A stretch of 64,000 nt of DNA from Gaeumannomyces sp. JS-464 (taxonomy: Eukaryota > Ascomycota > Sordariomycetes > Magnaporthales > Magnaporthaceae): positions 1,984,001 through 2,048,000 of the forward strand of contig NGZR01000003.1 of NCBI GenBank assembly GCA_002197995.1. Direction: 5' to 3'. Within the stretch, counting starts at the first letter, position 1; each line of letters starts with the position of its first letter. Shown in pieces: positions 12,811 through 23,322 of this stretch. Both the position numbers and the translations under genes were made by a program. The notes below the pieces were generated by a model that saw only the letters and a list, made by a program, of their open reading frames with translations, was not told the DNA's origin and did not search any database.

Positions 12811-14587
12811 GATGGATGGTAAATACCGGTTGCTGGGTTGGGAAACCAACGGGTCGCTTGGATAACGCGCAGAAGGGTCTGCTAGCCCGTATAGAAAATA
12901 TTAAATCGTCGGTCGGCGACAAACTGTTGAAGCCTGCGCAATGAAGGCGATATGGCTGTTCCGGCGCGAGTCGTCGTTGATCGCAAACGGGCGAGATGGA
13001 GTGCCCGGCAGGCTGTGCAGGCAGGCTCTCGAAACGCTGCAAACCTATTCGCTGGAGCGAAGCCCTATGCGTCGCCCAGTCGGAACTATGGATCCATTAC
13101 CCAATGGAGGTGGGAGGAATCCATGGTTGACGTTGGCGGGGCAGAGCAAGAGGTACCTTTCACCGCACACCGACAGCCCAGAGGTACCCCATACAGTACC
13201 GTGCGCATATGTGCTGGAGTCTGTGCAACTCGCTCGAACCGAAGTCCAGAATCAGCAAAAGAATTAAGCAAAGCACAAAGGCACGGGATGGCGACTCGAC
13301 GGATCAATGGGACAATCAAGGTGCATTCCAGTCTGGTCATGGCAAGCCCGCCTGAACCATATAACCTGTCACCCTGCTTCCAACATCAAAGCTTGATCGG
13401 CGTCCAGTCTCGTCACAAGGTCACACAGTGGGGAAGTCAAGCCAAGCCCAGGCTGTTTTCCGGAATGCACCTAGCAGCCTAGGTGGTAATTAGGTATGCA
13501 GCACGGCACCCAAATGCCCTGTGCTCCGTGGCTCCCAATAAACAATAAACCCGAGCCTTCATGTTCCAACTTCCCGCAATCCCCCATATTTTTATCTGCA
13601 AAGTGCGGACGGGCATCCATGGCACTCCACCCCCGCTATCTCGATCCCCGCCGACGTGCTTCTCGCTGCTTGATAAGCCTTGGCTGGACCGACCGACGGA
13701 TGCTCCGGCAGGTTCCCGGCGGGCAGCACCGGGTCCCAACGTCTGGCGTCCCTCTTGTTGGGGACGCGGTGAGGGATGGAAAGCTGCGTGGCTCGCTGCA
13801 TGGCGGCACCGGGCTCAACCACAGGGTTAGATCCCAACACCAAGGGCTGCTAGGCACGGTCCCCGATGGCCTGATGAGAGTCACATGGACAGCAAACGCT
13901 GGCCTCTTGTCTTTGTTTTGTTTGCCCTGGCTGAAGCGGCGGTGGATAAGCCCGAACTGTGCGAGCACGCGGGCTCCGCATCGGCGCTCTCCTGGCTGGC
14001 AGACGGTCAATGGCCCTTATCCCTTAGTCATAGTAACCGTTCTTGCACAGGCGCCTAAACCAAGGTAGGACCAGGAAGGGGAGATACAGAGCCAAAGAGA
14101 CAGGTGGTCGGCCTGTCAAAAGTATCGTCCAGGAACGGCGTTCGAATCCCCATTGTTTCCATCGGCCATCCCTCCGCCCCCCACCGCTCTTGTGTGCCGG
14201 TCCTCGCTCATCACCGACAATCACCAGACTTTGCATACTAGCAAACAATTGCAGGCATTGGGTGTCTTCTGCGGAATTCCAACTCTCAGGCAGCCCGCTA
14301 GCCCCCCAAAGCTCCCCTCCACTCCCAATAAGCTTCCACGTTCCTCACCTTGGCTGGCCAGCTACAACCGGCTCTGTCTCCACAGTCCGCATTGCCTAGA
14401 TCCCGCTCGCCGTCCCGCGTGACAGCCTGTGATATCGTGTATCAACAAAGCTCTCTTTGGCACATCCTTTTGTTGCCAGTGTCTTTACCTGATACCCACC
14501 TACATACCTCTGTTTACCACTGTATCCGCGAATCCCCTCATCCTTCCTAGATTTGCCGAGGCAACCCGCTTCGCCAACAACATCAAC
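12811..14587. other. Divergent promoter region, Elf1 and URC1
   Basis: A 1.8 kb gap between genes pointing away from each other. It must contain both promoters. I see no coding exon, tRNA or repeat. A stretch at 14139-14157 resembles a tRNA T-arm but no tRNA can be folded around it. Confidence 0.5.
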
Positions 14588-17500
14588 ATGGCCACCGATG
14601 GCTCGACCTCCGGTGCCGGAATGGACCAAGTGATGGAGGTCCTCAAGCAGATGCAGGAGGACCAGGCCCGCTTGCTTGCCGCCATCGAGCTGGGCGACCG
14701 TCCTGCCCTGCTGTCAAAGGGGGCCGGCCGGCTCTCGGATGTGGCCGAGAAGGGGCTCTCGGCCAGCCCGCCGGGCCCGTCCGGCTTCGCCCAGACCCCG
14801 CCCCTGCTGGCCGCCGATGCCGCCACGGAGCGTGACACCGGCTCGTCCTCGAGCCCCAAGTCCGCCTTCACGTCGCGCATCATCCTGACGTGAGTTTGTG
14901 CGCCCTGGTAACCCTGGTTGATCCCGTGTGCACAAACCACAGACTAACACTTCTCACCTCTCCTTGATAGCACCTACCCCAAGCAAAATTGGCATCAACC
15001 CCATTCCTATGAACTGGGGAGCCAGCGATGCCGCCAAGAGAGGCCCAATCGTGGTTTCCAGGAGCTCGAGCACCATCCGGAGACGTAATGGTATATTCCC
15101 AGTAGCAATACCGCCCGTTTTCTCGCGCAGTTTGCAAATGATCGGCTGCTAACTCCCAGAATAGCCATTGGAGGTACATAATCATCCAAAAGCCCACGCG
15201 AGCTGGCTGCGGGTTGGAAGGTCGCTAATATAGTCTTAACCCGCTTCGAAACACAAAAGCCCACGGAGGCGGATATTCCATCTACTATGCCCTGGCTCTT
15301 GCGAGCAAGGAGCTCAAGACCGATCACAGGTTAGGCCCATTATATCATCCGCTATGGGCAACAAACCTCTGGAAATCACATGGGCAAATCTAACGAGTAA
15401 CCACCAGGCCTGACTTCACCAACACAGAGCCGGCGGCCGATATTGGCCCCTTCCCCCAGTGGGGCGATCCTAAGAAGATCGTAGCCATGGACCCATGGGG
15501 TCATCTTGCCCCTTTTCTGTTCAAGGATATTATCGCGAACGAGAACGGTATGGCTATCACCTCCCTGCGCCGGCGATATCCCGACGGCTGACCATGTGTC
15601 TCGGTGGCAACTAGTCGATATTCGGCCGACTATCGCCATCACCAAGGCCCACATGAAGGTACGCTTGCTCAAACAGAAAAATTATGTGATTGAGCTTCAG
15701 CTAATGTGCCATGGCAATGCGGTCCGCAGCTCCCTGAGCTGGAAGAGAGCGTTCGTAGTGGAAGACTGTAAGACAATCATCGGCTGGCCTGGGGGGACCG
15801 CGAGCATCACTAAAGCTTCCCTGTCTTCTGTTCTAGAGTCCCAGACGGGAAAGTCTGCCTCAACGCACAGGGCGAGCTCGCTGTCACCAAATTCGCCGTC
15901 GAACCCGTAAGTTATGCTATACAGACAAGCCCACCCATAACGGCAAAGCGAGCACCCTCGGGTTATGCCATCTAACGCATATCTTTCTTAGGTCTGGTAC
16001 CTCCCTGGCGTTGCAGAGCGATTCGGCCTCGGTATGTCTCGTAATCCCATCGGGGCGCGCATTTAGAAAGGTAGAACGCTGCTGACAAGATACAGACGAG
16101 GGCACTCTCAGGCGCTCCCTGTTCGAGCACACCGGTGGAAGCTACCCAGAGGCAAGTACCGAAGAGTACTTCCAAGTGAATTACCGACTCCAACTGGTAA
16201 TCAATGAACGATACTGACCGAATCGCTTTTCAGTTGATCACTCGTGGGGACATCAAGCTCTTTTTGCCGCCCATCGGTAAGTACCTACCCACGTACAGAG
16301 CCCCGCATCTCCCGCCTTCAGCGTCTGTCTAACAGCCCTCTCGCTCCGCCTCAGGCGGCCTCACTGTGTACTGCTTCGGCGACCCTGCCAAGATGTCTGA
16401 CCCGAATTCCCGGTTGGCACTCCGGATCCACGACGAGGTGAGGAACCGAACCTTTTTACGGACCGCGGCATTGCCGAGGCGGAGAAGCAAAGAGTCTGAC
16501 CTGGGGTCTGGGGAACCCGTGCGCAGTGCAACGGCAGCGATGTCTTTGGGTCCGACATCTGCACTTGCCGGCCGTATCTCATCTTCGGCATCGAGGAGGC
16601 GGTCAAGGAGGCCCAGAACGGCGGCAGCGGTGTCGTCATCTACTTCCGCAAAGAAGGTACGCAGAACCAGTTCTATGACGATTGACAGCAGCCACGGGTC
16701 GACGATGCTGACATGGACAATCAACCCTACTTAGGGCGAGCATTGGGAGAGGTCACCAAGGTAAGTCGTGGTTGTGGTGGTGGTGGTGGCGGTCGTGCCC
16801 AGTCACCGTGTCCCCGTGAAACTGGACGTCGTACTAACCAGGACACAACCCCTCTCATAGTACCGTATGTTGCACATGACGCTGTCCTCCGTTGTAGCTG
16901 CGAAACAAACTCCGGCTCCCCGACCGAGGAAAGAGTTGGGGGAAGCCGGGCTGGTTCAGGGTGAAAGATGTTTCCGAAAGAAAGCCGGCCGCTGACCAAG
17001 TGCTCTCTCGACAGTCGTTTACAATGCGCGTAAGCGCGGCGAAGACCGGGCGTCTGACTACTTTAAACGCACCGAGAACGTAGCCGGTGTGAAGGACATG
17101 CGATTCCAGGCGCTGATGCCCGATATCCTCCACTGGCTCGGCATCACCAAGATCGACAGGATGCTCAGCATGAGCAAGTAAGTCGTATTACGGCAGCGTC
17201 TCCCACCCCGGCGCTGCTTGTGTGCCTGTGTGCTTGCGCTTGTGTCTGTCTATTCAGGTGGGTGGCTGGCCGGCGGGACGGGCGGGAGCTAACGTTCGGG
17301 ATTTACACAGCATGAAACACGATGCCATCGTGGGCCAAGGGTGAGTGCATGCGAGGACCGGGCAGGCGGGCGGGCGGACGGGCGACCTTTACACCATTTC
17401 CCTCCCTGCTCAACCCGAGCTGGGTGTGCTAACCGATGTCCGTGTAGAATACCGATCCACGAGCGCGTCGAGCTGCCGGAATCCTGGATCCCCGCCGACT

Positions 17501-17762
17501 CTCGTGTCGAGATTGATGCAAAGATCAACGCTGGTATGACAGTGGCCTTTTTCGCACCCTCTCCCCAAGAGTCTTGTCATCCTTGGTGTCTCTAACGCGG
17601 GTCTCTCTGTTCAAGGTTACTTTACCACCGGCCACCGCATGACGGAGTCTGAGCTCCAGTCCGTCCAGGGCAGGCTCTGGGAGGAGTAAGCATACAACCC
17701 TCTAACAGTGCCGCGAATCAAAGGGCTCGAGGCTGACCATGTGCTACAGCATCGACCACTAA
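14588..17762 (+). CDS. URC1: URC1, GTP cyclohydrolase II-like uracil catabolism protein
   Basis: Homologue of yeast Urc1, needed to use uracil as nitrogen source by the URC route. The C-terminal half is a GTP cyclohydrolase II fold. Zinc site C-x10-C-x-C is kept (ECNGSDVFGSDICTC, 16435-16560), but the classic EGRGIG active-site loop reads EGRALGEV, a departure from true riboflavin-pathway enzymes. Twenty exons can be placed with consensus splice sites. They include a 9-base exon (15165-15173), a 4-base exon (16861-16864) and a 13-base last exon (17750-17762); the intron at 16152-16233 is of GC-AG type. One extra A at 14985-14988 breaks the frame after TYPKQ. Without it the exons total 1536 nt, or 511 residues. 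The first 100 residues are poorly conserved. Linked to uracil phosphoribosyltransferase upstream. Confidence 0.93.
15165..15173 (+). other. URC1: 9-base microexon of URC1
   Basis: Exon CCATTGGAG between two good introns: donor GTATAT and acceptor AATAG on its left, donor GTACAT and acceptor AAAAG on its right. It supplies the residues joining RRN to AHGGGYSIYYA. The left intron has a textbook branch site (GCTAAC, 15149-15154), and the right one CTTAAC. Skipping it would delete three residues in frame. Confidence 0.85.
16152..16233 (+). other. URC1: GC-AG intron in URC1
   Basis: The intron begins GCAAGT and ends TTTTCAG. It joins GGSYPE to LITRGDIK in frame. GC donors are the known minor variant of U2 introns and nearly always show this otherwise perfect consensus. 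Confidence 0.85.
16861..16864 (+). other. URC1: 4-base microexon of URC1
   Basis: Exon TACC lies between acceptor CTCATAG and donor GTATGT. It supplies Tyr and the first base of Leu in the stretch EVTKYLVYNARKRG. The left intron (16761-16860) has donor GTAAGT and branch site ACTAAC. The right intron (16865-17014) has branch site GCTGAC and acceptor CGACAG. Without the four bases, the following exon would be read in the wrong frame. Confidence 0.85.
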
Positions 17763-18444
17763 GAGCGTGGGGAGAGCAGACCAGGGTGGGAAGGGGCGGT
17801 TCTCCGGGCGGACAATTCGGTTCCTTGATCTCCGAGAGGTTCAATCTTCTTGGCCCACCGGCCTCTCCCATCGGGAGAGCTGTCGGTTTTGTTGTTCCGG
17901 CCGTTTTAATGGCTCCGGTCAGACGAACAGATGACTCCCCCCTCCAGCATCCACCTCTACCACTGAAAATGGCAAGGCAGCAGCCGAGCTATCTCTACCC
18001 AATGTGAGGCTGGCACGCGGACAAGCGAGCACCCAAGTCGGTGCGGGATGTCTGCGACGGCAGAGAACAACACAGCCAGACAGGCAGCCTTTTTCGCCTC
18101 ACCGGTCTCAGATCCTGTGGGCGCGCCTTGGGCCGGAGAAAGCAGGAGGTTGCGGGGTTTGCGTGGCGTGTCCCAATGAGATCCATAGAGAAGAGTGCAG
18201 ATTACTTATTATTGATTGCACTTTTTTGTCACTCGGAAAAAAAAAATCCGATTTATCAGCTTCGCTTTGACTGTGCCTCTTTCTTGTCCGTCCGTTTTCC
18301 CTTCCATCGCCGAGGGGCTGGCTGTTGATCCCGTGCCCTTTCCCCGCCCGTGCCACCCTTCCCGCTACTCTCAATCTCGCAGCAGCAGCAAGCACACTGC
18401 GAAATCTTGCCGGCCTTGCCAGATCACTCCACCTGATGCGTGTG

Positions 18445-18560
18445 TGTACCTACCTATGTATGTACGTATGTATCCCCGAACCCGGCAGTGATACCCTACA
18501 GTCGGTAGGGCTTTCAAGTGTGGGTAGGTAGGTATGTAGGATAGGTAGCATCCAGGCATA
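18445..18560. repeat. TACCTA / TAGGTA tetramer-rich cluster
   Basis: Short, imperfect copies of TACC/TATG tetramers at 18445-18475 face GTAGGTAGGTATGTAGG at 18520-18540, giving a weak inverted arrangement. Similar TACCTACC elements lie at 22525-22537 and 22691-22704. Such motifs are common in filamentous ascomycete promoters; no function is shown here. Confidence 0.5.
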
Positions 18561-21500
18561 TAGGATAGGGTAGCCAGAGCATGCACAAAGATGCATTACC
18601 GACACGTTGGGCAGGAGAGGAGGAGGCCGCAGAAACGGACTGAGTGGGATCCCAATGAGCAATCGAAAAGAGAGGAAAGAGAAAGACCTGACCGACCGAC
18701 CAACCGGCCGGACTGTGGGTTGTGGTGGGTGGGTGGCCTGCCGCCGCGGCCCCCCCGCAGCCACGCAGCCAAGCTCCACGACAGTACACATTCACTCTAC
18801 TTGCGTACGCGCGCACGCACGCATGTATAGGCAGGCAGGCGCATTACATGAAGCGTTGCTGTCCGATGAGGTCAAAAGAGAAGAAGAAAAAAAAAAAGAA
18901 AGAGAAAAGCCTCTCGTCACGCGCGTTGTGAGGTGCAGGAACCGACCCAACCCACCTTGGCTGCCTGTCTTGTCTTCTCTTGACCTTGGTTTCCCTCTCG
19001 CCCTTGTCTCGTGTGCCCACGTTGTTTGGTGGTGTTGTTGTCTCTCCACAGGCAAGCCCGAACAACGACAACAAGCCCTGCCCTGTAAGGGCGGGGAGGA
19101 GGGGAGCGGACGGGCTGTGATCCGGCCGCTGGTCCCGCGGTGGTACGATGGAGCTAGGGGATTCGGGCTTTATCCGTCCGGGTCGGTTCGAGCTAGTCTC
19201 GTCTGGGCTGGGCAAATCCTTCCTTGCTTGCGAGCTCCCTCTCCCTCTCTCTCTCCTGACAGAGCGGGTGATTCTTCCAGACAAATGGGTTCATTGTCCG
19301 GAAAGTCAATTTCGGAGTTGGTGGGTTGGGGATGCACCAGAGAGGGCAGACCCAAAAGAAGCAAGCATGGGTGAGGGGAGGGAGTCATAACAACCCAATT
19401 GCGTGGCAAGCTCCCATTGACTTCCCACGTCCCCGTCTGCTGAGTGAGACTACTCAGTAGGGCTAAAAAAAATGTCCCGCCTCGGTCTCGGCAGTGGTCA
19501 TACATAAAATCACACCAGCCTAATCGAGCATTCCAAGGTACTGACAAGCCGTGAAGTGCCGAGGCTCGGGGAAAAGGGATAGTCGGGAAAAAGAAGGCCA
19601 GAACAACACAAGGCAACAAAAAAAGGCGCTCGAGAACTTGGAGCTTTCGGCCTGGAGCCGCTGCGGCCGCCCGCGCGGGGGAACCGTCCATCTTTTTCCC
19701 AAATCGAGTGGTGATGGCTGCTGTCAGCAGAGACGATTGATCTCAAGTGATTCGAGGGAAACGGGCGAGACCCCCGCCCTACTGCGACCACCACGACAAC
19801 CGGCCCAACCAGACAGCAATTGAGCAAAAAGCAGAAGCCCACGTTGCATGTCGGGTTGTCGAATTGTCAAGGTGTGACTCGGTAGATAGGAAGGAAAAAA
19901 AAAAAAAGAAGAAAAAAAAAAAACCAAACAAAATGCCGCACACGACGCGGGGTGGAACGGCAAAAAGCCTTATCAGGACAGCGTCCGTGAGCAATAAAGA
20001 AACAGCTCCGAGCGAGCCTGAGCAAATCCTCCGTCGCGCGGTCCCGATTTCACCCCACGTGCAGATCCCATCCCTCGCCCATCGTCCGGCATTGGAGAGT
20101 CGAGTTCCCAAAGTGCGGGCGTCGCGTGGTGGCCAAGCCCGGCCTGCAGTGCCTGGCCCATTCGGCCAGAATCGAGAGGAGGGGGATATCTCGACTCGTT
20201 CTGACAGGTCCAAGCCCCGCGCCGTCCAGCAGGAGTAGCTGCAGCCAGCTGGCCAGGCCGAATCAATTGGGGCCACAAGGGGAGCGATGAGGTGTGTGTG
20301 GCTGCGTTAGGCTTTCGGTTGCTTTGCCTGCGAGTGGGATGGAAGCGCTGCATGCTCCCAAAACGGCGGCGTCATCCGCGAGCCCAGCACGCCAGCGAAA
20401 CAGCAATAGAGAGGAGCTCCCAACCCAAACCCCTTGCTCGGACCCCGTACCAGATGGTGGCACGACTTTTCCCGCGCGAGCCTTCCGGGACCTGCGGCAA
20501 GGGCTGGCAAGCGAACAAAAAAAAGGGAGAAACGGGCAGGGAAAAAAAAAAAAAAAAGCAAAACCGCCGCGCTGGTGCTTGGTGCTGTGCCAGGGAAAAG
20601 GCTTTTCTGTGACGCTGTCTCGAGCGGTTACTTACATCATCACTACGAATTAGCACGCCCCAACAAGCCGTCGTGGTTCGTCCATCTCGCGAGCTCCCAG
20701 TGATTCCCCTCTCCTGCTAGAGCAACCAGCAGGGTCCTTTGAGCTGGGCTCCTTGGCAACCCTCCTTCTCTGGGATGGAGGAGAGCAGATGGATATTATT
20801 TGCAAACATCAGAAAATGGATGGACGAGCTGCATGGGGGAGAAAACAAAAATCAGGCGGCTTCCTGTTGGGGCACACATCGATGGCATTCCGGAACTCTC
20901 GGTGCGTCCGACTTTGACTTTGCCGCTGCGACTCTGCACCTCCTCTCCACAGACAGCCGGCCGAGCTAGGCATTACTTAGGGTCCGGGCTGGCCAGGGAG
21001 AGCGACAGCCGCTGTTGATTGCGAGTGCTGCAGGCGGAAGTGGTGGCATGGCGTGTGGGCTCGTCCCAGCAGTGGATACGGCACGGGCAAGTCTAACCTC
21101 CTGGGCCAGACGGGCCAGGGCCCTCGTAACTCGTGGCCAAGCGGCCGATCAATGACTCCGGGGAGCAAAACGGCGTTCTGCCTGGAGGGTGGGTGGATGG
21201 GTGGGGATTCCTCTGCGTTGCGTCGAGGTCCAAGGAAAGTCCTTGTCCAGTGCCTGCCTCTCGAGCATCAGAAGCTCAGAAGCTAGGAAACCTCAGGCGG
21301 CAAATGGGCGCACAGTGCCCTCTCTACAGTGCCTGAATGAATTCTGGCCGACATCCGCCATCCGCGCGCCACGGCCAGCCGGAAAACAGGCACAGCGGCT
21401 CCACTCCCAGACAGGAATCGACGGGCGAATCGTTCGGCGCAGCCCAGGTACCAACGCCACCCAGCCGTCCAATCAGGAGCTCGCGTCCCCAGCCCTCCTC

Positions 21501-21611
21501 GTAGGTATGCTCTGTTTTGCCGTTCCTGCCCGCATCCATCCCACAAACCTGCCTTCACCGGCTGCACTGCATGGGCCTAGAGGGAGGGGGAGAGCGAGCT
21601 TGTTGAGGTGG

Positions 21612-21717
21612 TGGTGTGTGTGCTCGTGTACGTAATGTGAGTGTGTATGTGTGTATGTGTGTATGTGTATGGTGGATGTGTGCGTGCTTGTGCGTGTGTG
21701 TGCTGTGCTTGTGCGCG
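21612..21717. repeat. TG-rich microsatellite
   Basis: Imperfect (TG)n mixed with GTATG units over about 100 bases. It is non-coding and likely variable in length. Confidence 0.8.
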
Positions 21718-22803
21718 CCTTGTGGCAAGCTCGAGTCCGATTTATGGCGAGAAATGCACCAGCACCCAGCACGGGTGATGACGGTGCGTCGCCCTGCCTC
21801 CAGAGCGAAAGGAGGAAAAAGCACCGCGCCATCGCACCGGTGGGAAACGGCCAACTGCACTGCACCCACACCGCCCCAATAAGGGGGTGCGGCCAAGAAC
21901 AAACGAACGGGCTTCTGCTGCGTGCGCCTTCAGCTTCCTCCCCGCCGGGCGCTCCCAAAGCCCATCGACCGACTGACAAGTGTCAGTGTCAGCGCAGCGG
22001 GCGGGCGCGGTGGGAGGTGCCTGTGCCCATCCCCTGGAGGACGGGGCCAATCCGGCCAAAACAGCGCAGCGCCAGGGAGCCACGGAGCGGCGCCAGCATC
22101 AGTCAGAGAGTTGAGCCACCTCTCGCCCGGTGGGGCGTCGTGACCAGCCAGCACGAGGACTGGACGGAGCCCACCAGCCAGCGAATGAGGCCCGCCACAG
22201 CCTGGGGTGGGGACATGGTACGTACCACTGCCGGCTCCACCGTCACACGTCTCTGGCTCGCTCTCCCGGCCTTCCATGCGCTTGCTGGCATGGATTTCAG
22301 CCCAAAGCGGGCGTGGAGCTGCGTGTCCACCTCCATCCAGGATGAACCACGCCCCCCTTCGCTCGGTAGGGGACGGACCCCCCTCGCCGTCTCACGCCCT
22401 CGCTCGCACACGTCTGTACCACTGCAGCAGGCGGCGAGCCGGGAAACCAGACTGTGGGTTCCCCGAATCTTGGGGTTGGAGCCTAACCGATAAAATGCCT
22501 GGCTATTGTTTATACTAGCAATACCTACCTACAATACATAAACCCATCCTCTTTCCTCTGAATCCCAGACGGACGGATGTGCCCCCCTCTGCTCAGCCTC
22601 CATTGCTTGCTACTACTAACTTGATAATCTCTATCCTCCTCGTTGCCCATCACTCGGAATATCACTTGTGCTCCCCCACACCACGAGCATACCGTACCTA
22701 CCTACTACGCTCACAGCATAGATCAGCGCTGCTGGCCTGTCCGCTGCCGATCACGTTACTATCAGAACCCGAGCATCAACAACGAACGCCCAGGCGGTGA
22801 TCA

Positions 22804-23322
22804 ATGATCATGTCTTCCCCCACCACTTCAGACTACGAGCGCATGTCGAGGAGAGACTCGTCCTCCAGCACAAAGAGGAGGCCGAGGCTCCTGAGGGCCT
22901 GCGTGACCGAGCCCTCGCTGACGGCGTCCAACGCAAGCCGTGACGCCCTCGCCAACCCCCAGTCGAGCCGCCGCGCCACCGACCTGTTGAGCCGGGTCGT
23001 ATTCACTGGCGGCTCCTCCCCGGACTCGCTCTACCGCGGCGGCTCGTCCCCGCCCTCGTCGGCCCAGAGCCCCTTCTACGAGAGGATGGCCAGGACGGAT
23101 GAGCTGTGCTCGTCGCCCACCTCGCACAGCGAGACCAATGGATGACGTCCATACCGTCCCCGTATGTTGCACCATAGCCATCTCCACCACTCGGTTGTTT
23201 GCAACATTACGCTAACAACCTCTGCAGACGGCTCCGACCGTTACTTCAGCTTCCCCAGATTCGACACCTGGGATGTCGATGGCCAAGAGGGCAAGGATGG
23301 CAACCTCCAGGCCGCCGGCTGA
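22804..23322 (+). CDS. Hypothetical Ser-rich fungal protein, with in-frame stop
   Basis: I do not recognise a named family. Exon 1 (22804-23161) starts MIMSSPTTSDYERMSRRDSS and is rich in Ser, Arg and Pro. It contains the repeat-like pieces FTGGSSPDSLYRGGSS and SPFYERMARTDEL. A TGA at 23143-23145 ends it at 113 residues. A well-formed intron (GTATGT at 23162 to GCAG at 23227) joins a second exon whose frame matches exon 1: it reads GSDRYFSFPRFDTWDVDG and ends at 23320-23322. The two exons together total 151 codons with only that TGA interrupting. The stop may be real, a read-through site, or caused by base-calling errors. ATG 22810 could also be the start. Probably a disordered regulatory protein. 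Confidence 0.6.

Larger units (their letters stand above)
17763..22803. other. 5 kb non-coding stretch
   Basis: The largest gap of the window. It contains A-rich tracts (18238-18246, 19899-19922, 20540-20556), a TG-rich block at 21612-21717 and TACCTA/TAGGTA-type tetramer clusters near 18445-18475 and 18520-18555. Open frames on both strands are low-complexity and lack family motifs. Its right end carries the promoter and perhaps a long 5' leader of the hypothetical gene at 22804. Confidence 0.5.

Noticed and set aside
14139..14157. GCGTTCGAATCCCC resembling a tRNA T-arm
   Set aside because: No acceptor stem, D-arm or anticodon arm can be placed upstream at the right distance.
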